Below, one piece after another: positions 54,037 to 63,896 of a stretch of DNA of 64,000 bases. Origin of the DNA: Paenibacillus sp. OK003 (GTDB lineage: Bacteria > Bacillota > Bacilli > Paenibacillales > Paenibacillaceae); contig NZ_FOBD01000012.1 of the NCBI RefSeq assembly GCF_900109515.1, forward strand, positions 124,001 to 188,000, read 5' to 3'. Made by a program: the position numbers and the translations under genes. Each line of letters starts with the position of its first letter. Positions within the stretch are counted from its first letter, which is position 1. The notes beneath the pieces were generated by a model. It was given only the letters and a program-made list of their open reading frames with translations, was not told the origin of the DNA and ran no database searches.

Positions 54037-54924
54037 TTACTCCTTGACTGCACCCAGCATCATACCCGAGATAAAGTATCTTTGAAGGATGGGATAGATC
54101 AGTATGATTGGCAGTGTGGTAATAACAATCGTGGCCAGTTGCACCCCTTTTGTCGTTGTTTCGATGACTGCTGAACCGCCGATATTTTGCATCGACTGCG
54201 TTTGGGACTGAACAATAATCTCATACAGCATCATCTGTAATGGATACAGAGACTGATCGGTAATGTACAGCTTGGTTGTCATAAAGTCATTCCATTGCCC
54301 CACCCCATTGAATAAGGCAATGGTTGCCATCGCTGGCATGGACAGCGGGATGAAGATTTTGAGGAAAATATGCCAGTCTCCTGCACCATCGATTTTGGCT
54401 GACTCCTCCAGGGAATCCGGTACATTCCGGAAGAAATTCATCAGAATGACGACATCATAGAAGCTGAACAATGCCGGAATAATGTACACCCAGAAGCTGT
54501 TGAGCAGGCCGAGTGATTTGATCAATAGGTACGTTGGGATCATTCCGCCAGAGAAGAACATCGTAATAACCCCCATGGCAACGTACAGTTTACGGCCACG
54601 TATGTGCTTTTTGCTCAGACCGTAGCCGACCATGGCACAGAAGAACACGTGTGTAACGACTCCGATTGTTGTTTTGGATACGGAGATGAAGAACGCTTGC
54701 CAGATATTTGAATCGTTGAACACGGCTCTATAATTCTCCAGCGAGAACTCCGGTGACCAGAAGATGAACCCGCCTTCCGCCAAAGCCTTGCCTGAGCTAA
54801 AAGAAGAGATGATGACATTCCAGAGTGGAACCACAATAACAACAGTACAAATAACGAGTAAAATAATATTTAAGGTATCAAAGATCCGACTATCGAGATC
54901 TTCTTTAGCCACCTTTCCATTCAC
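54037..54924 (-). CDS. Carbohydrate ABC transporter permease (LplC/YtcP type)
   Basis: 295 residues, six hydrophobic helices; begins with NIILLVICTVVIVVPLWNVI, ATPase-contact loop ESAKIDGAGDWHIFLKIFIP, ends RYFISGMMLGAVKE as LplC-type proteins do. GTG start with GGAGG 8 bases upstream. 15 bases after the LplB-type gene. Confidence 0.94.
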   Translation of the reverse strand: MNGKVAKEDLDSRIFDTLNIILLVICTVVIVVPLWNVIISSFSSGKALAEGGFIFWSPEFSLENYRAVFNDSNIWQAFFISVSKTTIGVVTHVFFCAMVGYGLSKKHIRGRKLYVAMGVITMFFSGGMIPTYLLIKSLGLLNSFWVYIIPALFSFYDVVILMNFFRNVPDSLEESAKIDGAGDWHIFLKIFIPLSMPAMATIALFNGVGQWNDFMTTKLYITDQSLYPLQMMLYEIIVQSQTQSMQNIGGSAVIETTTKGVQLATIVITTLPIILIYPILQRYFISGMMLGAVKE

Positions 54925-54939
54925 ACGGGATGCCTCCTT

Positions 54940-55932
54940 CTACAGCACAGATTGATTATCGTTTAATTTGCTTGTAATTTTGTTCGCGGTGACCAACAGA
55001 ATAACGGACACAATCGAGACGCCCAGACCAACCGCGGTAGCATACGAAAAGTCACCCTGTGACATCCCCATACGATATACATACGAATTGATCACTTCTG
55101 CCTTATCACGGTTTTGCGAGTTCATCAGAACCAGCGTCTGGTCCAGATTGGAACCAAGTAAACCGCTTACAGTAAGGATCAGATTAAGGCTAATGATCGA
55201 CTTCATGTTGGGCAACGTGATATTCCAGATTTGTCTGAGACGGCTTGCACCATCAATTTTCGCTGCCTCGTAATACGTAGGATCAATCTTCGACATAATC
55301 GCCAAATACAGAATTGTTCCCCAGCCGGCCTCTTTCCAAATATCGGATAACACTGCAATCCACCAATACTTGCCTGCATCCAGCAAAATGTTCTGCGGCT
55401 GCGAGATCAGTCCCAGACTAAGTAGCAGCTGATTAAACAATCCCGTAGTTGAAAACCAGGTGATAAGCATACCCCCCAGTACGATCCAGGACAGAAAGTG
55501 AGGTAGATATGAAACCGTTTGCACGAACTTTTTGAAGCGTCCGCTGTTTAATTCATAGATCATGATCGCCAGGATAATGGGAATGACGAACCCGATACCC
55601 AATTTCAAAAAGCTGATCCCCAGCGTATTCACTACAGCATCCCAGAAGTATTTGTCTGACATAATGATTCTGAAATTTTCCAAACCAACCCATGGTGCGC
55701 TAGACAGCGTATCAATAACGGTGTAATTTTTGAATGCAATCGTCAATCCGTATATGGGAATGTAACAAAAAATAATCATAAAAATGATGCCAGGTATAAT
55801 CATCGATTGAATTTCCCATTGTCTTCGATAATCGATGACGAACTCTTTTACTCTTTGTCCGACTGGCTTCCTTCCCCCCGGTCTTACAGGCTTTTTACCG
55901 GTTGACGACGTCTCTACGGCTAATTTACTCAC
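54940..55932 (-). CDS. Carbohydrate ABC transporter permease (LplB/YteP type)
   Basis: 330 residues, first gene of the operon. A basic N-terminus, then IIPGIIFMIIFCYIPIYGLT, and the EAA loop YYEAAKIDGASRLRQIWNIT that docks the ATPase. The permease pair needs an ATPase not encoded here; in Bacillus the shared MsmX serves such systems. GTG start with GGGGAG 9 bases upstream. Its promoter carries a LacI-type operator in the spacer. Confidence 0.94.
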   Translation of the reverse strand: MSKLAVETSSTGKKPVRPGGRKPVGQRVKEFVIDYRRQWEIQSMIIPGIIFMIIFCYIPIYGLTIAFKNYTVIDTLSSAPWVGLENFRIIMSDKYFWDAVVNTLGISFLKLGIGFVIPIILAIMIYELNSGRFKKFVQTVSYLPHFLSWIVLGGMLITWFSTTGLFNQLLLSLGLISQPQNILLDAGKYWWIAVLSDIWKEAGWGTILYLAIMSKIDPTYYEAAKIDGASRLRQIWNITLPNMKSIISLNLILTVSGLLGSNLDQTLVLMNSQNRDKAEVINSYVYRMGMSQGDFSYATAVGLGVSIVSVILLVTANKITSKLNDNQSVL

Positions 55933-55964
55933 GCTTTTTTGCTCCCCTCCAACTTAAGCATTTC

Positions 55965-55993
55965 ATCATAAAAACGTTTTTATTCTCTGACAA
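55965..55993 (-). promoter_or_regulatory. Promoter and LacI-type operator of the LplB-LplC-LplA-GH30 operon
   Basis: Minus strand TTGTCA (55988-55993), 17-base spacer, TATGAT (55965-55970). The palindrome ATAAAAACGTTTTTAT (55968-55983) fills the spacer. The same core is found before the neighbouring LacI gene. Confidence 0.82.
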
Positions 55994-56022
55994 AAAAACC
56001 CCCTAATCTCAAATCTATAATT

Positions 56023-56073
56023 AAAAAAGACCGGAAATGATTGCATCAGTTATGTTGAAAAATCACTCCGGTC
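56023..56073 (-). terminator. Terminator of the LacI gene
   Basis: Minus strand GACCGGA-TGATT pairs with AATCATTTCCGGTC, followed by TTTTTT. The 5' arm includes the last codons of the LacI gene, so LacI and the ABC operon are separate transcripts. Confidence 0.85.
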
Positions 56074-57072
56074 CATCTTCACATGACTTGATCCCCGTAT
56101 GATAAGTTCACCCGCCAGTTTCTGTGAAACCCCATGTTCCTTCTTTTTGATCATGCGAACCAGGTGATTGACCGCCAGGATACCCTGCCTTGCAATCTGG
56201 TTTCTTACGGTACTTAATGGTGGGGAGAAGTATTGGGCAATATCAATATCATCGAAGCCTACTACACTTACATCCTGAGGAACCTCGAAGCCATGCGACT
56301 TCAACGCATGGATGCAGCCAATTGCACTCACATCATTTCCTGCTAAAAAAGCATCAGGCAGCTTGGCAGGATGCAGATGAAGAAAAGATTTTACCGCACT
56401 GTAGGTGCCCTCTTCCTCAAAATATCCCTGTAAGATGTAATCATCATCCAGCGGAAGCTGGTACTCACGCAAAGCGGCCAGATATCCATCTCTACGCTGA
56501 TTACTGTCAAACATCGTGTCCACGCCGGAGATGTAGGCAATTTTCTTGTGTCCCAGCCCAATTAAATACTTGGTCGCTTCGTAACCTGCCACATAGGAGT
56601 CAAAAATGACGCTTCCCATCGTATCGCTCTGATAGACCCGGTCCAGAAATACAGCCTTGATCTTGTCTTTTTCCATAGCGATAATATCCTGCTCATCAAT
56701 CCGCAGTTCTTCGTAGATGATGACGCCATCCACACGCCGACCCAGAATATTACTCATAATGACCTGCTTATCCTTGGTCACAAATACATTCAGCCCGTAG
56801 CCCAGACGATCGCATTCGCGAGACATGGATTCAACCAGCTTATAAAAATACGGGCCCGACACACTTGTGGTGAAAAAGCCCAGCATTTTGGTTTGCCCGG
56901 ATTTTAGCAGCTTGCCGTTCAGGTTGGGAACGTAGTTTAAACGCTCTGCCACCTTCAGGACATGTGACTTGGTCTCCGGGTTTAAGACATCCACGCCGTT
57001 CAAGGCGTTAGAAACCGTAGAAATGGATACTCCGGCTTCCCTTGCAACATCTTTAATTGTAATCTTTCCCAT
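56050..57072 (-). CDS. LacI/GalR family regulator of the GH30 ABC operon
   Basis: 340 residues. Classic N-terminal HTH TIKDVAREAGVSISTVSNAL with the hinge RLNYVPNLNGKLLKSG, then the periplasmic-binding-like core (LGFFTTSVSGPYFYKLVE; AIGCIHALKSHGFEVPQDVS; VVGFDDIDIAQYFSPPLSTV). ATG start with AAAGGA upstream. Identical AAAAACGTTTTT operators lie in its own promoter region and in that of the neighbouring ABC/GH30 operon, so it should repress both until a sugar is bound. Confidence 0.94.
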   Translation of the reverse strand: MGKITIKDVAREAGVSISTVSNALNGVDVLNPETKSHVLKVAERLNYVPNLNGKLLKSGQTKMLGFFTTSVSGPYFYKLVESMSRECDRLGYGLNVFVTKDKQVIMSNILGRRVDGVIIYEELRIDEQDIIAMEKDKIKAVFLDRVYQSDTMGSVIFDSYVAGYEATKYLIGLGHKKIAYISGVDTMFDSNQRRDGYLAALREYQLPLDDDYILQGYFEEEGTYSAVKSFLHLHPAKLPDAFLAGNDVSAIGCIHALKSHGFEVPQDVSVVGFDDIDIAQYFSPPLSTVRNQIARQGILAVNHLVRMIKKKEHGVSQKLAGELIIRGSSHVKMDRSDFST

Positions 57073-57090
57073 AATTTTTTGGTCCTTTGC

Positions 57091-57108
57091 TATAAAAACG
57101 TTTTTATA
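57091..57108. promoter_or_regulatory. LacI autoregulatory operator
   Basis: Perfect palindrome TATAAAAACGTTTTTATA, located just after the -10 box of the LacI gene. It shares 16 central bases with the site at 55968-55983. Confidence 0.82.
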
Positions 57109-57109
57109 T

Positions 57110-57138
57110 ATTTTAAATTAGCATAAAACCGTTTTCAA
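57110..57138 (-). promoter_or_regulatory. Promoter of the LacI gene with overlapping cre-like site
   Basis: Minus strand TTGAAA (57133-57138), 17-base spacer, TAAAAT (57110-57115). TTGAAAACGGTTTTATG (57122-57138) resembles a CcpA cre site over the -35 region. Confidence 0.6.
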
Positions 57139-57327
57139 CACAACACTTAATTCATTTTGTTGAATCATATCTTCGAACATCTCTATGAATGTTATGGCAT
57201 TATGTTCTTTCACAAGGGTCACCCTTTCGGCCAGATTCGCGCTCGCTTAAACATTTTCTTTTCAAACACAGCCTATCTGCATTAAAATGAAGTTGGAAGA
57301 TCATCCCAAATGAAAAGAGGTTATTGT

Positions 57328-57465
57328 ATGAAAAAATCATTTCTTTTTCTGCTTACTGCCCTGATTGCTGTTATCTCCTTCTCCGCGTATGCACCTGCAT
57401 CTGATGCCTCTGGTGATATTGGAGTTAGCCTGCTATCGGATCGTCAATCAGGCACTGTAAAATAA
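57328..57465 (+). CDS. 45-residue exported peptide (pre-peptide), function unknown
   Basis: ATG 57328 with AGAGG 7 bases upstream; stop TAA at 57463-57465. The product starts MKKSFLFLLTALIAVISFSA, a full signal sequence (basic start, hydrophobic core), with AYA or ASDA as possible cleavage sites, and ends GVSLLSDRQSGTVK. The mature part would be about 20 residues, hydrophilic and without cysteine. The layout resembles Phr-type signalling pre-peptides, but no Rap receptor gene is adjacent. It is followed by a long hairpin. Confidence 0.6.
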   Translation: MKKSFLFLLTALIAVISFSAYAPASDASGDIGVSLLSDRQSGTVK

Positions 57466-57505
57466 GCGTTCGCACTCTTTCCAAGAAAGAATTTGCACAG
57501 AAAAT

Positions 57506-57551
57506 CAGCAGGCGACCAGTTCGGATAACATCCGAATTTGGCCGCCTGCTG
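57506..57551. terminator. Long hairpin between the peptide gene and the DUF3817 gene
   Basis: CAGCAGGCGACCAGTTCGGAT pairs with the inverse at 57530-57551 with few mismatches around a three-base loop. T-tracts are weak on both strands, so termination is probable but not typical. Confidence 0.55.
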
Positions 57552-57579
57552 TCATTGTCATCATTCTTTTCAACAATTC

Positions 57580-57873
57580 TTACTTCCACTCTCTCTTGCG
57601 AAGATAGGATTCGAAACCAAATGTTCCGAAAGGCAATACGCCTGCTACCAATCCCATGAACCAGCGTGAAGCTTTCCACTTCTTCACAACAGCCAAATGT
57701 ACAAGCGTAATCAGATATAACGGAAAAAGAATACCGTGAATCATCCCCATAATCATTACCGGGGAAGACATATCGGCTAAATATTTTAGCGGCATGGCTA
57801 CAAAAATCAACAGCAGTAAGGATACACCTTCCCAATTGCCTGCAATTCTGAAACGACCTGTGACTGTCTTCAT
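57580..57873 (-). CDS. DUF3817 integral membrane protein
   Basis: About 97 residues. Three hydrophobic helices (GVSLLLLIFVAMPLKYLA; MIMGMIHGILFPLYLITLVH; WFMGLVAGVLPFGTFGFE) with the DUF3817 landmarks GxHGxLFxxY and LPFGTF. The family has no established role. ATG 57873 with AAAGGTGAG about 10 bases upstream is preferred over the longer frame to 57939. Single gene. The 260 bases upstream to the next gene show no recognised element. Confidence 0.83.
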   Translation of the reverse strand: MKTVTGRFRIAGNWEGVSLLLLIFVAMPLKYLADMSSPVMIMGMIHGILFPLYLITLVHLAVVKKWKASRWFMGLVAGVLPFGTFGFESYLRKREWK

Positions 57874-58133
57874 CCTGTTCAATCTCACCTTTCCAGCAGC
57901 TAGTTTGTGAAATATGTAACTTGTTACAAGATGTTTCAACTTGAAGCCACATCATCTGTAATCATGCAGCTTCTCTTGAAACGTCTTGTTCAGTATACCG
58001 CATGGTTCTGGTTCGGAAATGCTTCAATTTTGAATAATTAATGACTGAACTATCCGTGCAGGTATTGTTGAGAGTTTTAAAATGGTGTATGAATTCGTAA
58101 GCAATGATATGTTTATGTACTTCCCCCAAAAAA

Positions 58134-59102
58134 TTAGGTAGTAGCACGTTCAATCAGTTGAAATTCCAATTGTTGAGGCTGTAGCTCCTGCTTGCCAAGG
58201 ACGGCCCATAATCGATGAAAGGCCTGGGTAGCCTGTTCTGCAATTGGATTATGTATGGTCGTTATTCCAAGCACACGGGACAGTTCAATGTCATCGAAAC
58301 CAACAATAGCAAGTTTTTGGGGAACTTGTATATTCTGTTTGCGTGCTTCGGACCAGATTCCGATTGCTGCATAATCATTCGAACATAACACAGCTTGAGG
58401 AAGTTCTGGCCCACTTGCCATTCTTCGCATCGCCTCTTCTCCGTCAGATGAACTGAACACGGAATATTGATAAGCTTCACGCCATACAGGCAGACCCTTA
58501 TCTGCCATAAATGATTCATAGGCTTCACGCCGACTCTGGGTATTCAGGCTTTCTGCTCTGCCAAAGGCATTGGCAATGCGGGTATAGCCTTTGGACACCA
58601 GATGTTCAAGAGCTAGCCTGTAGCCTTGCGCCTGGTCCATAGCCACTGACGGAATTTCGTCATTCCCCATCCGCTGCCAGGATACAATCGGACCATACTC
58701 GCAGTAGGCTTTCAGTTTGTCTGGATGATTGACACAGGTCATAATCACCAGTCCATCTACCCGTTTACTCCGCAGATCCTCGAACGCCTGCAATTCAATC
58801 TCTTTATCTCCACGCGAAGTATAGATCAGGGTCTGGAATCCATAATCCATCGCTGTATCAATGAATTGATTCATGAACGTAATAATAATTTCGTTGGTAG
58901 CCGATGTGACAATCCCAATTTGCTTGGTCTGTCCAGTGGATAACGAAACCGCATTTCGGTTTGGGATATAATTTAGTTGTTTCATGATTTCGGTTATTTT
59001 CTGCCGGGCCTCGTCACTCACATGTGGTGAATGATTAATCACTCTGGACACCGTGGCCTTCGAGTAGCCGGACAGCTTCATAATTTCATCGAACTTGGAC
59101 AC
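58134..59102 (-). CDS. LacI/GalR family regulator, divergent from GH1
   Basis: 322 residues. The HTH is KFDEIMKLSGYSKATVSRVI with the hinge QLNYIPNRNAVSLSTG and the effector core (IGIVTSATNEIIITFMNQF; AIGIWSEARKQNIQVPQ; LAIVGFDDIELSRVLGITTI). GTG start with AAAGGAG 7 bases upstream. It reads away from the GH1 gene with 166 bases between, and is its likely repressor. A CG-centred stretch TGTAACCCGTTCCAA lies between them, but it is not a clear palindrome. Confidence 0.92.
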   Translation of the reverse strand: MSKFDEIMKLSGYSKATVSRVINHSPHVSDEARQKITEIMKQLNYIPNRNAVSLSTGQTKQIGIVTSATNEIIITFMNQFIDTAMDYGFQTLIYTSRGDKEIELQAFEDLRSKRVDGLVIMTCVNHPDKLKAYCEYGPIVSWQRMGNDEIPSVAMDQAQGYRLALEHLVSKGYTRIANAFGRAESLNTQSRREAYESFMADKGLPVWREAYQYSVFSSSDGEEAMRRMASGPELPQAVLCSNDYAAIGIWSEARKQNIQVPQKLAIVGFDDIELSRVLGITTIHNPIAEQATQAFHRLWAVLGKQELQPQQLEFQLIERATT

Positions 59103-59184
59103 ATGAAGTCTCCTTTCTTGCTGACTTTCTATGATGAATTACAGTTTGCCTCAAAATAAATAAAAAGTAAAACTTGACGTGTAA

Positions 59185-60702
<1,518 letters not shown>

Positions 60703-60739
60703 GGAATTGTTACAGCTGTAGCAGGTGCATTCCTGCTCT

Positions 60740-60812
60740 CCCCCAGCAGAAAACAAGGACATGCATTGGTATACAATGTGATAATGTATTGTTTTCTGCT
60801 GAGGGATTTTTA
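60740..60812. terminator. Terminator between the GH1 and ROK genes
   Basis: CAGCAGAAAACAA pairs with TTGTTTTCTGCTG around a loop of about 30 bases; TTTTT follows on the + strand. Confidence 0.8.
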
Positions 60813-60832
60813 TTAATATGGGAGTCCCGTCT

Positions 60833-61843
60833 TCAGTTGAATTGGACCAGGTCCGGTTCCAATGCTTTCAACGTTAACCATCTCATCCCTGCTTCAAAGT
60901 CTTCCTGGAAGGAATCGATCAGAATGATGTCAGGATCAGATGGCATCGACAGCTCGGCTTGATACATTTGCCATGCATGAACCACTGCATCTTTCTCAAC
61001 CATCTTCTGGTAAATCACAACCTGGTCTGGAGCAAGAATCGCATTTACCATTTGAATCATTTTGCATACTGTTGCAATAAACGCTTCCTTCTCCACTGTA
61101 TCATACCAATCAACTCCCATAGGAAGGTATTTGACCTCCCCGGCCATACCAAGTTTTCCTTTGATCACTTTACCGTCCACATAAATGCCCATGCCTGGAG
61201 GATATTTAGTTGGAAAATAAATTCCGATGACACATTGATCCTCATCTAACTCTTTTTTTGCGCAATATCCGCTAATTGCAGCGTTCACATCATTTTCCAC
61301 CATGACTGGTAATCCGAACTGTGCTTCAAGATCTTCAATCATGCGGACACCTTCTAACTGCCGGTGACTGCTCACCGTAATTTCTCCATTCACGGTTTGC
61401 CCCGGAATACCGATACCGATGACTTTAATGGAAGCATGTTGAGCCAGTACGTTCCCAATGATTTCATAGAAGTGTCTCTGGTCAAAGGCGTGCATCGTAT
61501 ATTCTTCTCTGAACACCATGTTATCCTCTAAGTTAATGACAGTGGCTGTGATCAGATCCTGCCCCTGCTTTTCGTTGATATACATGACCAAAGCCAAGCT
61601 AAAATCGTAATTATATCTGTAGGTTAATGCAGGTCTTCCCCCGTTGGAAGGCACGGTCTCGTCCTCAAACAGTTCACCCAGATCACACAACTCTTTGACC
61701 AGTGAATTGACGGTTACTACACTGAGCTTGGTCAAGGAGGCCAGTTGTGGCTTGGTTGCTGTTTCCACCCTTTTCATGACCTGGCGTACATGGTTTATAT
61801 TAATTTCTTTCATCAAATACGCGTTCGCTATTTTCATAAGCAC
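60833..61843 (-). CDS. ROK family transcriptional regulator (XylR/NagC-like)
   Basis: 336 residues. N-terminal winged HTH (about 15-65; TKPQLASLTKLSVVTVNSLV, then GGRPALTYRYN). The C-terminal ROK kinase-like domain has IGIGIPGQTVNG and VENDVNAAISGYCAKKE; the zinc-binding Cys motif of classic ROK proteins is not evident. The 5' end is GTG 61843 (GGAG 5 bases) or ATG 61837. Next to GH1, so a second sugar-responsive regulator of beta-glucoside use is possible. Confidence 0.87.
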   Translation of the reverse strand: MLMKIANAYLMKEININHVRQVMKRVETATKPQLASLTKLSVVTVNSLVKELCDLGELFEDETVPSNGGRPALTYRYNYDFSLALVMYINEKQGQDLITATVINLEDNMVFREEYTMHAFDQRHFYEIIGNVLAQHASIKVIGIGIPGQTVNGEITVSSHRQLEGVRMIEDLEAQFGLPVMVENDVNAAISGYCAKKELDEDQCVIGIYFPTKYPPGMGIYVDGKVIKGKLGMAGEVKYLPMGVDWYDTVEKEAFIATVCKMIQMVNAILAPDQVVIYQKMVEKDAVVHAWQMYQAELSMPSDPDIILIDSFQEDFEAGMRWLTLKALEPDLVQFN

Positions 61844-61900
61844 CCCTACTCCATCGTTTCTTCTCCAATGTAGTAACTATACAATATCTTCAAAGGGTTT

Positions 61901-61927
61901 AAAAACACCCGATGAAAAAACATCGGG
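61901..61927 (-). terminator. Terminator of the sugar O-acetyltransferase gene
   Basis: Minus strand CCCGATG pairs with CATCGGG, followed by TGTTTTT. Confidence 0.85.
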
Positions 61928-61957
61928 CATTCTAAGGGTTCGTATACACTTCCGTAT

Positions 61958-62545
61958 TTAGCCTCTGCTATACTTCGTTTTGTCTGCTTCCGTTATTTTG
62001 CGAATCACTCTGCATGGATTACCCGCAGCAATTACATCCGAAGGAATGTCTCTGGTAACTACACTTCCTGCCCCGATAATGGTGTTATCTCCAATGGTCA
62101 CACCCGCAAGCACCGTCACACCGCCGCCGATCCATACATTATTGCCCACTGTGATGGGACCTACAATTTCAAGACCTTCATTACGTTGTTCCACATCATA
62201 AGGATGACCCGCAGTGTAGAACCCACAGTTCGGAGCAACAAAAACGTTGTCACCAAAGCTGATTTTGGCTCCGTCCAGCATAACGATATTATGATTGCTA
62301 TAGAAGTTCTCACCAATTTCAATGTTATAGCCATAGTCACATACAAACGGCTGCTCGATCAGAAAACGATCCGTCGTTTTTCCAAGCAACTTTTTAATTA
62401 GCATTTCTCTCTCGGTAATTTTGCCTGGATGAAGCTGATTATATTCGTAGCAAAGCCCCTTCGCGTACAAACGCTCATCAATTAATTCTTTGTCGTAATT
62501 CGCATTATACAGCAGTCCCAGTTGTGATTTCTCTTTTTCTGTCAT
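61958..62545 (-). CDS. Sugar O-acetyltransferase (maltose/galactoside acetyltransferase family)
   Basis: 195 residues, typical of Maa/LacA. N-terminal helical Mac domain (EKSQLGLLYNANYDKELIDE), then left-handed beta-helix hexapeptides (IEIGENFYSNHNIVML, VAPNCGFYTAGHPYD with the catalytic His, VWIGGGVTVLAGVTIGDN). It moves acetyl from acetyl-CoA to a 6-OH of sugars, often seen as detoxification before export. The MFS gene just upstream could export the product. Confidence 0.93.
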   Translation of the reverse strand: MTEKEKSQLGLLYNANYDKELIDERLYAKGLCYEYNQLHPGKITEREMLIKKLLGKTTDRFLIEQPFVCDYGYNIEIGENFYSNHNIVMLDGAKISFGDNVFVAPNCGFYTAGHPYDVEQRNEGLEIVGPITVGNNVWIGGGVTVLAGVTIGDNTIIGAGSVVTRDIPSDVIAAGNPCRVIRKITEADKTKYSRG

Positions 62546-62627
62546 GAATTCTTGTGCCTCCAGCTCTTCTCTATATATTAAAACACTTTATAAAACTATT
62601 TTAATTATAGGGGTTAATTTCAATTAA

Positions 62628-63791
62628 TCAAGTAACCGTATGAACGGTTTGCTCCTTGCGACTAATTGCGTAAACGGCCGACACCAGACCCATCAGGATC
62701 AGAACCGATCCCACCCATCCTGTATATATAATGGTCGAATGATCGATAACCACCCCACCAATATAGGTTCCGAGAGCAATACCAGCATGTGCAATGCCTG
62801 AATTGGTGCTAATTAACGTTTCAGCCGTTGCCGGTGAGGTTTTGATAATCAGACTATTCTGTACCGGTGTAACGGTCCAGCTTAATGCACTCCAGATACT
62901 TAGCAGAATCAAGAAGGCAATTAAAGGCAACCCGGTACTAAATGGAATAACCGCCATGCTTATGATAAAGGGTATCAGCACGATAATAATGGCTTTGGCT
63001 GGGTGCAAGCGATCTGATAATATGCCGCCGATTCCTCCCCCTGCCACAGCAGCGATACCAAACATCATATAGATAAAGGTGACCATTGTTGAGCTGGCTC
63101 CCAGCGCTTCCTGGAGAAATGGTGTGAAATAAGCATATAACGTCAAGTGTCCTGCAAGCACAAGCAATGTTGTAACATGGATTGCCAGCATTTTCGGATT
63201 CCATAGAGCAGTAAGCTGCTTCTTCAGGGATACTGCCGGAATCGGCTGCACACGATCCATGGCAATGCCAATGGCAACCATGACTACTGCAGTCAAAATC
63301 GCGATCAACATAAACACTTCACGCCATCCAGCGAGATTACCCACAAAGATTCCGAGAGGTACACCCAGGATCAGTGAAGCACTTCCTCCCATCGTGATAA
63401 TCCCCACAGCACGCCCTTTATATTGGGGCTCCACAATACGAGCTGCGAGCGTCAAAGACAGGACAAAAATCAGAGAGCCCGTTGCGGCCCCCAATGCTCT
63501 GCCTGCCAAAAGAATATAGAAATTGGCACTGAACGCAGAGATGAGATTGCTGATTAGAAAAACGAATAAAGTGCACATATATACTTTTTTACGTTCGAAT
63601 CTAGCCGTCATATTTAACAAAATAGGCGCAGATAACGCATAGACGAGTGAGAAGATGGAAATTAAATACCCGGCTTTGGCCAAGGTTAGATGAAGATCTG
63701 TTGCAATCAAGTCCAGAATCCCGCCTAAAATGAGTTCAACGGTACCAACCACAAATGCCGCGATTGCCAGGACATATACTTTTTTATTCAT
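62628..63791 (-). CDS. MFS transporter (DHA1, sugar-efflux/AraJ-like)
   Basis: 387 residues, 12 hydrophobic helices; motif A variant PILLNMTARFERKKVYMCTL and GSASLILGVPLGIFVGNLAG (motif C) place it with DHA1 exporters such as AraJ. ATG with GAGGAGG 8 bases upstream. An inverted repeat sits 18 bases before the start. It is followed after 82 bases by the acetyltransferase gene and may form a unit with it. Confidence 0.9.
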   Translation of the reverse strand: MNKKVYVLAIAAFVVGTVELILGGILDLIATDLHLTLAKAGYLISIFSLVYALSAPILLNMTARFERKKVYMCTLFVFLISNLISAFSANFYILLAGRALGAATGSLIFVLSLTLAARIVEPQYKGRAVGIITMGGSASLILGVPLGIFVGNLAGWREVFMLIAILTAVVMVAIGIAMDRVQPIPAVSLKKQLTALWNPKMLAIHVTTLLVLAGHLTLYAYFTPFLQEALGASSTMVTFIYMMFGIAAVAGGGIGGILSDRLHPAKAIIIVLIPFIISMAVIPFSTGLPLIAFLILLSIWSALSWTVTPVQNSLIIKTSPATAETLISTNSGIAHAGIALGTYIGGVVIDHSTIIYTGWVGSVLILMGLVSAVYAISRKEQTVHTVT

Positions 63792-63808
63792 TTTTGAATC
63801 CTCCTCAA

Positions 63809-63832
63809 AAGTTACAACTACGATAGTAACTT
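63809..63832. promoter_or_regulatory. Inverted repeat before the MFS gene, possible MarR/HxlR-type operator
   Basis: AAGTTAC (63809-63815) and GTAACTT (63826-63832) with an inner ACTACGATAGT (on the minus strand ACTA-TCG-TAGT). It overlaps the leader of the MFS gene. Confidence 0.45.
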
Positions 63833-63853
63833 AATTAAGAGAGGATTTCAATA

Positions 63854-63884
63854 CAAAAAAGCTATTCTCCGAAAGAATAGCTTT
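63854..63884 (-). terminator. Terminator of the gene cut by the window end
   Basis: Minus strand AAAGCTATTCT pairs with AGAATAGCTTTTTT. Confidence 0.85.
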
Positions 63885-63896
63885 GGAACCATCGTT

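Noticed and set aside
57425-57955. 176-codon minus-strand frame over the DUF3817 gene and the peptide gene
   Set aside because: It shadows the DUF3817 gene in another frame; the latter has proper membrane helices and family motifs.
57962-58153. 63-codon minus-strand frame between the LacI and DUF3817 genes
   Set aside because: It overlaps the end of the LacI gene, has no good ribosome site and no recognisable features.
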